DNA of 64,000 nucleotides from positions 1,612,001 to 1,676,000 of the forward strand of contig NZ_CP014750.1 in NCBI RefSeq assembly GCF_001592435.1, given 5' to 3'. Each line of letters opens with the position of its first letter. Positions within the stretch are counted from its first letter, which is position 1. The DNA is from Thermococcus peptonophilus. Its GTDB lineage: Archaea; Methanobacteriota_B; Thermococci; Thermococcales; Thermococcaceae. A program made the translations under genes and the position numbers. This document shows positions 59,088 through 64,000 of the stretch, piece after piece. A model generated the notes under the pieces. That model searched no databases. It was not told where the DNA came from and worked only from the letters and a program-made list of their open reading frames with translations.

Positions 59088-59923
59088 AAGTTCTGGAAGT
59101 TAGAAACTTGCGTTTCCAGTACCCGCGCTCGAAAGAGCCTGCCCTCAATGGAGTAAACCTGTCAGTTAGAAAGGGAGAGATGGTCGGAATAATCGGGCCG
59201 AGCGGGAGCGGAAAATCGACGCTTGTTCTAACGTTCAACGGTATAATCCCTCACTCCATTCGGGGCGAGTTTTCGGGGGAAGTGCTTGTCAGAGATCCCT
59301 CAACGGGGGAGGAATTGAGGACTCTGGAGACCCCGGTTTCCAAACTCTCCACCATTGTTGGTCTTGTGCTACAGAACCCCGAAAGTCAGCTGTTCAACAT
59401 GACGGTTGAGGATGAAGTGGCCTTCGCCCTCGAAAACTTGGGCCTTCTAAGGGAAGAGATAGAAGAGAGGGTCAGCTGGGCGCTAGAGATAGTTGGTCTG
59501 GAAGGAAAACGGGAAGAGTTTCCACCAAACCTCAGCGGTGGGGAGAAACAGCGATTGGCTATAGCATCGGTTCTGGCCATGAAGGCGCCGATAATCGTTA
59601 TGGACGAGCCAACGTCTCAGCTCGACCCGGGGGGCAAGAAAGAAGTTGAAAACGTGATCCTTAGGCTGAGAAGAGAGGGAGTAACGGTGATAATCGTCGA
59701 ACACGATTCCCGCTTCCTCTTCAGAAATGCCGACAGAATAGTTGTGCTCAAGGACGGGGGGGTGTTCTTGGAGGGTAAGCCCAGGGAAGTCGCCAGAAGG
59801 GTCGAGGAACTTTTGGGACTTGGAGTTAAACTGCCACACTCCCTTATACTCTCCCACCGTCTTGGCCTTCCGCCGCTTCTTTCTCCAGAGGAGTTTCAGC
59901 CGAGAGTAACTCATCAACGCTGA
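59084..59923 (+). CDS. ECF-type ABC transporter ATPase, without partner genes here
   Basis: 279 residues. Walker A GPSGSGKST (about 38-46), Q-loop LVLQNPESQLF, signature NLSGGEKQRL, Walker B IIVMDEPTSQLD, and the H-loop HDSRF; the C-terminal region is typical of EcfA/CbiO ATPases. The substrate-specific and T subunits expected beside it are absent. The start GTG 59084 overlaps the trkH stop (GTGA), so it is translationally coupled to a potassium channel, an unusual pairing. Its last 80 bases overlap the convergent TPR-like gene. Confidence 0.87.
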   Translation: MKVLEVRNLRFQYPRSKEPALNGVNLSVRKGEMVGIIGPSGSGKSTLVLTFNGIIPHSIRGEFSGEVLVRDPSTGEELRTLETPVSKLSTIVGLVLQNPESQLFNMTVEDEVAFALENLGLLREEIEERVSWALEIVGLEGKREEFPPNLSGGEKQRLAIASVLAMKAPIIVMDEPTSQLDPGGKKEVENVILRLRREGVTVIIVEHDSRFLFRNADRIVVLKDGGVFLEGKPREVARRVEELLGLGVKLPHSLILSHRLGLPPLLSPEEFQPRVTHQR

Positions 59924-60677
59924 GCGGCTCCCCCATTATCTCGTGTTTAAGGTCGTAAAGTTTCAGCATCAGCTCAAATCTGGCTTCTGGGTCTTCTATT
60001 TTTTCTGCTATTTTTATCGCCGACTCTATGAGCTGGAGCGCTCTCTCCCTATTACGGCTTTCCTCGAACTGTGCCAGGTGCATCAGCGCAACCGCCCTGT
60101 GGAAGTTGCTCGTTATGTGGCTTATTATTGCAAGTGCCTTTTCGATGTCTCCCCTCTCGTAGAACACCTCTGCCAGATATGACAGGACAACATCGAGCTT
60201 TTCCGGGTCTTTTACAAATTTCATGGCATAGGCTGCTTTCTTTAGGAGGCCCGACTTGATCAGGGAAAAGAGAATGTCCCTCAGTATGTCAGGATATTGA
60301 AGGGCAAGGTTTATTGCGGCCTTTAGTGTAAAATCTCCTTCAAGCTCCGAGCCAGTGAGGTAAAACCCGATAGAAATCTCTCCTAGAAGGAGGGCGCGGT
60401 AGCGCTCGTTTTTTATCCCGTTGATGTGGGGGATAAGCTGTTTTAGGAGGGGGAGTGCCCTGAAGGATTGGCCATCTCCTTTCTCCAGCATTTGAGTTAT
60501 CTTTCTCAAAATCAGCCGTACTGCTATTACCAGGTTCTGCTCCTTCTTTAGCTCTTCAAGAAGGGCAATTGCACCGGGTATGTCATCCACTAGGAGCCTG
60601 TCTTCTATCTCTGTGAGCACCTCCGTATCGGGCCGCCCGCGCATGAAAGAACCAAAGAGCTCATCAAGCTTCCCCAT
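59844..60677 (-). CDS. TPR-like helical repeat protein
   Basis: 277 residues, almost all helical, with tandem helix pairs such as IPGAIALLEELKKEQNLVIA, LLKKAAYAMKFVKDPEKLDV, VLSYLAEVFYERGDIEKALA and ALMHLAQFEESRNRERALQL, resembling TPR/SEL1-type repeats. Cytosolic. ATG 60677 follows AAGGAGGGAG and overlaps the CYTH-domain gene by 14 bases. Role unknown; probably a scaffold. Confidence 0.65.
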   Translation of the reverse strand: MGKLDELFGSFMRGRPDTEVLTEIEDRLLVDDIPGAIALLEELKKEQNLVIAVRLILRKITQMLEKGDGQSFRALPLLKQLIPHINGIKNERYRALLLGEISIGFYLTGSELEGDFTLKAAINLALQYPDILRDILFSLIKSGLLKKAAYAMKFVKDPEKLDVVLSYLAEVFYERGDIEKALAIISHITSNFHRAVALMHLAQFEESRNRERALQLIESAIKIAEKIEDPEARFELMLKLYDLKHEIMGEPLSVDELLSAETPLEKEAAEGQDGGRV

Positions 60678-61215
60678 TTGCTCCCTCCTTCTCCAGCAGG
60701 AGTTCCAGATAGGATCTGCGTTCGAATCTCTCAACGCCGAGTTCTGTTAGTATAGCCCTCAACTTGTCTATAAGCTGTGGAACGTCTTCATTCCTCTCCG
60801 TCATCGCTTCTATCTCTATAAACTTGCCAAGTCCTTCAACATCGTCTAGGGCTATTATTATTCCCTTTTCGACGTAGTACTTCTCCCTAATCTTGGAAAC
60901 CGTGAGAACCTCCACGAATCCAAGGCTTTCGAGTATCTCGGCGTGTTTGTCAGGATCGCTTAGCGGAACTTCGATTTCCTTCCGTGTTTTTGAGTGCTCG
61001 TCAATTTTTGGTCCCTTGTACGTCATAAAAGCCTCAAAGTGGCCGTTAAACCGTCTTATTCTGATTCTGAGTGCCTCGTCGGTCTCCGAAAAGTCTCTGC
61101 ACGGATGCTGATAGTAGGTATCCTCGTGGTACTCCTTTCTTATGAACTCGAACTCTTCACGTATCCTCTGGAAGATTTCATCACTGGCATATCCCTTCAG
61201 TTCTACCTCTATCAC
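60664..61215 (-). CDS. CYTH-domain protein (class IV adenylate cyclase/thiamine-triphosphatase-like)
   Basis: 183 residues. IEVELKGYASDEIFQ carries the ExExK motif of CYTH domains; EALRIRIRRFNGHFEAFMTY and ETRKEIEVPL-like KTRKEIEVPLSD supply the basic and acidic residues that line the tunnel binding triphosphates. Members are class IV adenylate cyclases or triphosphatases; for archaea a polyphosphate/triphosphatase role is as likely as a cyclase. Middle gene of a three-gene overlapping unit with archaemetzincin upstream and TPR-like gene downstream. Confidence 0.83.
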   Translation of the reverse strand: MIEVELKGYASDEIFQRIREEFEFIRKEYHEDTYYQHPCRDFSETDEALRIRIRRFNGHFEAFMTYKGPKIDEHSKTRKEIEVPLSDPDKHAEILESLGFVEVLTVSKIREKYYVEKGIIIALDDVEGLGKFIEIEAMTERNEDVPQLIDKLRAILTELGVERFERRSYLELLLEKEGANGEA

Positions 61216-61772
61216 AAAACCACCTCCAGGTTCTGCAAGAGCTTTTGCTCACAGTTTGGACAGTAATAGGGTAGTTTGACATCCGTATCATAGACCGAGT
61301 TTGAGAAGTGCATAACACAGCGGACGTTTGGACAGTGAGAAAGCCCAAAAACGTGGCCGAGCTCGTGCATGACTTCCTTTACCGTCCTCTCTATGAGGAG
61401 CTCGTCGTTGCTTGGCTTTCCATAGAACTCAGGCCTCAGCCGGTGGATTGAGACAACGGCACTCCTCAGCTTTTCGCTTGCCACCCCAAAAACGAAGTTC
61501 ATACCCCTTTCGTAGAGGTCAACTTTTGTGATTCCAACTGCGGCCAGCGCTCCTGCCCTCCTTCCAATCTCGGAAAGCATGGGGAGAAACGCGCCACCGA
61601 GAAACTGACGCCTGAACGGGTGATATGCGGAGAGAAACAGGCTCTCGCTTAAAGGACTGCCGGCTTTAACGGGAACTCCCCTCTGTGAGTAGTAGGAATC
61701 AACGAATTCAGCCACATCCTTTATGAGCCATTCGGGGATGTAGCCAATGGGGACTATGAGTATCACGCGCAC
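61212..61772 (-). CDS. amzA: archaemetzincin (zinc metalloprotease)
   Basis: About 186 residues. The active site is HELGHVFGLSHC with CPNVRCVM, then a later C..C pair in YYCPNCEQ, together forming the archaemetzincin motif (HExxHxxGxxH followed by four cysteines that bind a second zinc). A secreted signal is absent. The start is uncertain: GTG 61772 is used, TTG 61778 and GTG 61766 are alternatives. Its stop overlaps the CYTH gene by four bases. Confidence 0.88.
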   Translation of the reverse strand: MRVILIVPIGYIPEWLIKDVAEFVDSYYSQRGVPVKAGSPLSESLFLSAYHPFRRQFLGGAFLPMLSEIGRRAGALAAVGITKVDLYERGMNFVFGVASEKLRSAVVSIHRLRPEFYGKPSNDELLIERTVKEVMHELGHVFGLSHCPNVRCVMHFSNSVYDTDVKLPYYCPNCEQKLLQNLEVVL

Positions 61773-61813
61773 ACCCAAAAGAGATTAAGAAAAGGTTGAA
61801 ATAAACCTTTTGC

Positions 61814-62854
61814 TCACGGGGTAAGATCCATCGGCTTGAGCTCCTCAAGGAAGTGCTTGGCGAACTTGATCGTGAGGTCGATGTCCCTTAGATCGGCCGT
61901 CTCGACCTGGCTGTGCATGTACCTTATCGGTATGCTGAGGACTGCCGTTGCCACGCCCTCCCTGTTGATCTGCATTATGTTGGCATCGGTTCCGGTCGGC
62001 CTCGGAGAAGCTTCGACCTGGAGCGGGATGTCGTACTTCTTGGCGACCTCATCGGCGAAGCGCCTGACCTTGGGGTGGATGTTCGGGCCGACCTCGTCCA
62101 TAACTGGTCCGCCGCCGAGCTTTGGAACGATCTTACCCTTGTCGCCAACCTGCTTGGCGAAGGTAACGTCCATCGCTATGCCGATCTCCGGGTCTATGGT
62201 GTAGGAAGCGACGCGAGCCCCCCTCAGGCCGACTTCCTCCTGGACTGAGGCAACGAAGTAGATGTCCGCCTCGTGGTTCTCAAGTGCCCTGGCAGCTTCG
62301 ATCATGGCGTAGAGACAGACGCGGTCGTCGAGATAGGGAGTAGCTATCCTGTTCTCGCTGAGCTTGGTGAAGGCTGGTGCGAACTCTCCGACGGTTCCAA
62401 CGCGGAAGCCCATTTCCTCCGCCTCTTCCTTGCTGTCTGCACCGACATCGACCACTATGGTGTCCCAGTCGGCGGCCTTCTTCCTGTCCTCCGGCTTCTG
62501 GATGTGTGGTGGGATGTGGCCGACGACGCCGTAGCGCTCGCCCATATCGGTGAAGAACCTTATCCTCTGGGCCACGAGCGTCCTCGGGTCAACTCCTCCT
62601 ATCGGGACGACGTGGAGGTAGCCCTCCTTGTCGATGTGGTTTACCATGAGACCTATCTTGTCCATGTGAGCTGCGACCATGACCTTTGGCCCGTTCCCCT
62701 TCTTGTGGGCTATGACGTTGCCGAGCTTGTCAACCTTTATCTCATCCACGTAGTCCTTCAAAGCTTCTATTACCACGTTCCTTATGCCGAGGAACTCAAA
62801 TCCAGAAACGCCAGGGGCTTCAACTATCTTCTTGAGCAGCTCTATGTCGACCAT
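61814..62854 (-). CDS. M42 family aminopeptidase (TET-type)
   Basis: 346 residues. Di-metal peptidase forming large tetrahedral complexes in archaea. Metal and catalytic residues are seen in [13 protein letters not shown] (His-x-Asp), [10 protein letters not shown] (Asp), [11 protein letters not shown] (Glu-Glu), IAMDVTFA (Asp) and IRYMHSQVE (His). Thermococcales carry several TET enzymes with different side-chain preferences; which one this is cannot be told. Probably digests peptides, suiting a peptide-fermenting organism. ATG 62854 is the start. Confidence 0.9.
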   Translation of the reverse strand: MVDIELLKKIVEAPGVSGFEFLGIRNVVIEALKDYVDEIKVDKLGNVIAHKKGNGPKVMVAAHMDKIGLMVNHIDKEGYLHVVPIGGVDPRTLVAQRIRFFTDMGERYGVVGHIPPHIQKPEDRKKAADWDTIVVDVGADSKEEAEEMGFRVGTVGEFAPAFTKLSENRIATPYLDDRVCLYAMIEAARALENHEADIYFVASVQEEVGLRGARVASYTIDPEIGIAMDVTFAKQVGDKGKIVPKLGGGPVMDEVGPNIHPKVRRFADEVAKKYDIPLQVEASPRPTGTDANIMQINREGVATAVLSIPIRYMHSQVETADLRDIDLTIKFAKHFLEELKPMDLTP

Positions 62855-62939
62855 CTCAACCGCCTCCTTTAGATGTCCGTCTAAATGTTTTTGAATTTCT
62901 TAATAAGCTTTGCTGCCCAAAAATGTATGGGGAGAAACT

Positions 62940-64000
62940 TCAGCCCAAAATAGCCTGGAGATAGGCCTCCTCCCCTGGTTCGAGGTCGAGCTCCCAAACT
63001 ATGCCATCCTCATTCAGCGTGGCTTTGCCCTTCGTGGTCCTAACCTCCACCGCCTTTACCGGCCTCTCAAGTTTGTAGTCCTTTAGGGGCCTGAGACGCG
63101 GTGCGCGGACTTTTATGAAGTAGTACCTGTCAAGGGTTTCCTCATGGACTGTGGGCATTGCAAGAGCATAGTAAGAGGTTGCAGCTAGCAGAATACCAGA
63201 TATTACAAGGATTAAGGCCGTTTCTGCACTAATTCCAGACTTTTTAGCGGGTTCTGAACTGGGTGGGAGATATTGGGTGGTTGTAGTGGTTGGAATAGTT
63301 GTCGTCGTGTTTGATATTTTGGGCGTAGTGGACGTTTTTGTAGGGGTGGGCGGGCTGACAGTGGTAATGATAGTCTCGGCGGGGAGATACGATGCGCTTT
63401 CAGCCTTCACAATTAGTGTCCCATAGCCGACCTTTGAAAGGTTGAAGAGTGCAAAGCCAGTGGAGTTCGTTATTCCAAAATCCTTCCCTTTGGGACCCTC
63501 CACGGTTACAGTGACGTTGGGAATCGGGTTCTTCCCATCGGTGACCTGAACTATCAGCTTCTCCCCTTCCTGGATGCTGCCTATGTGGAGGGACTTTACG
63601 ACCAGCTCCTTTGAAACGATTTTTCCATCAAGGTTCAATGTGACCCGATATACTCCAGGCGTGCTCACGGAGTATGTTACTGCACCGTTGGGGTCAGTTT
63701 TTAGTTCTACTCCGTTTACAGTGACAGTGATATCTGGAACTCCCCTTCCGGAACGGTCGTAGACAAAAACCCTGATTGCACCGTGCTCGAAGCGGATTGA
63801 GTAGTTCAGCGCCCTCCTATAGACTTCAAAATTCTTTGAAACTTCCTTGTAGACCCCGCTCATGTTCGCCCAGAGCACCACAGTGTAGTTTCCGAGCGGC
63901 AGTATTTTGAACTCCAGCTTCTTTTCCCAGGGGGAGTCGGGCTTTACATAAGTTATTGTGGTCTGGTTAATTATTGTCCTGTTCCCAACTATGTAGTATC
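62940..64000 (-). CDS. surface protein with Ig-like repeats, C-terminal part (5' end outside window)
   Basis: The frame is open to the right edge, so the gene begins outside. The visible ~353 residues contain two Ig-like/carboxypeptidase-regulatory-like beta domains (GAIRVFVYDRSGRGVPDITV, LIVQVTDGKNPIPNVTVTVE), a linker rich in Thr and Pro that is probably O-glycosylated, one membrane helix (ETALILVISGILLAATSYYA) and a cytosolic tail of about 75 residues. Such proteins sit in the cell envelope with most of the mass outside. N-x-T/S sequons before the helix suggest N-glycosylation. The family cannot be named from this part. Confidence 0.75.
   Translation of the reverse strand, partial: YYIVGNRTIINQTTITYVKPDSPWEKKLEFKILPLGNYTVVLWANMSGVYKEVSKNFEVYRRALNYSIRFEHGAIRVFVYDRSGRGVPDITVTVNGVELKTDPNGAVTYSVSTPGVYRVTLNLDGKIVSKELVVKSLHIGSIQEGEKLIVQVTDGKNPIPNVTVTVEGPKGKDFGITNSTGFALFNLSKVGYGTLIVKAESASYLPAETIITTVSPPTPTKTSTTPKISNTTTTIPTTTTTQYLPPSSEPAKKSGISAETALILVISGILLAATSYYALAMPTVHEETLDRYYFIKVRAPRLRPLKDYKLERPVKAVEVRTTKGKATLNEDGIVWELDLEPGEEAYLQAILG

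Overview
The window is a stretch of chromosome from a hyperthermophilic euryarchaeon of the order Thermococcales, most likely a Thermococcus. The grounds are: the archaeal information-processing genes (aRF1, ribosomal protein S8e, NOG1-type GTPase, TIP49-type helicase, type II methionine aminopeptidase); the 13-gene membrane-bound sulfane reductase (mbx) operon with SurR-type sites; the archaeal mevalonate-pathway dehydratase pair; many TATA-box promoters followed by GGTGG/GAGGTG ribosome binding sites; and a CRISPR repeat of the Thermococcales type. Both ends cut through a gene. Gene density is very high; the only non-genic stretches over 300 bases are the CRISPR array and its leader.

Layout. 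1-600: tail of a LAGLIDADG endonuclease-like ORF running into an initiator tRNA-Met gene. 0.6-3.5 kb: both subunits of phosphomevalonate dehydratase and a site-2-protease-like metalloprotease. 3.5-7.2 kb: a helix-turn-helix regulator divergent from two class III (pilin-type) secreted proteins, a HEAT-like protein, a BofA-like protein and release factor aRF1. 7.2-13.7 kb: DapA-family lyase, ArgRS, two related exported proteins, a lipoate-ligase accessory domain, a SpoIIM-like membrane protein and a DUF354 protein. 13.9-16.4 kb: wecC and wecB, making UDP-ManNAcA for surface glycans. 16.3-19.7 kb: a twice-frameshifted membrane-protein gene, a secreted protein, a radical SAM-TRAM protein and an ACT-domain regulator.

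20-29.7 kb holds the mbx operon: Mrp-like antiporter subunits, two large proton/sodium-pumping subunits and the NuoH/B/C/D/I-like electron-transfer arm. Its NuoD-like subunit has lost half of the nickel-ligand cysteines, as expected for a sulfane reductase rather than a hydrogenase. 29.8-38.2 kb is mixed metabolism and transport: uracil/xanthine permease, class III aminotransferase/racemase with divergent Lrp regulator, CcdA plus thioredoxin lipoprotein, SemiSWEET, PEBP, SDR and a frameshifted DUF257 gene.

38.2-44.7 kb is the most interesting part. A tight operon encodes a DUF2284 metal-binding protein, a stand-alone CARF-like protein and a PIN-domain nuclease-like protein; it is followed by a lipoprotein, TIP49 and a CRISPR array of 26 perfect repeats and 25 spacers with no cas genes. 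The array is read leftwards from a leader at its right end. 44.7-64 kb: queE, two unknown small proteins, a GC-rich candidate structured RNA, DUF357/DUF555 genes, pyrG, S8e, NOG1, an UppP-like/GlmU-like/DUF835 operon, a four-CBS protein with an HPF-like tail, tRNA-Ser(CGA), map, trkH, an orphan ECF ATPase, a TPR-CYTH-archaemetzincin operon, an M42 aminopeptidase, and the C-terminal part of a surface protein.
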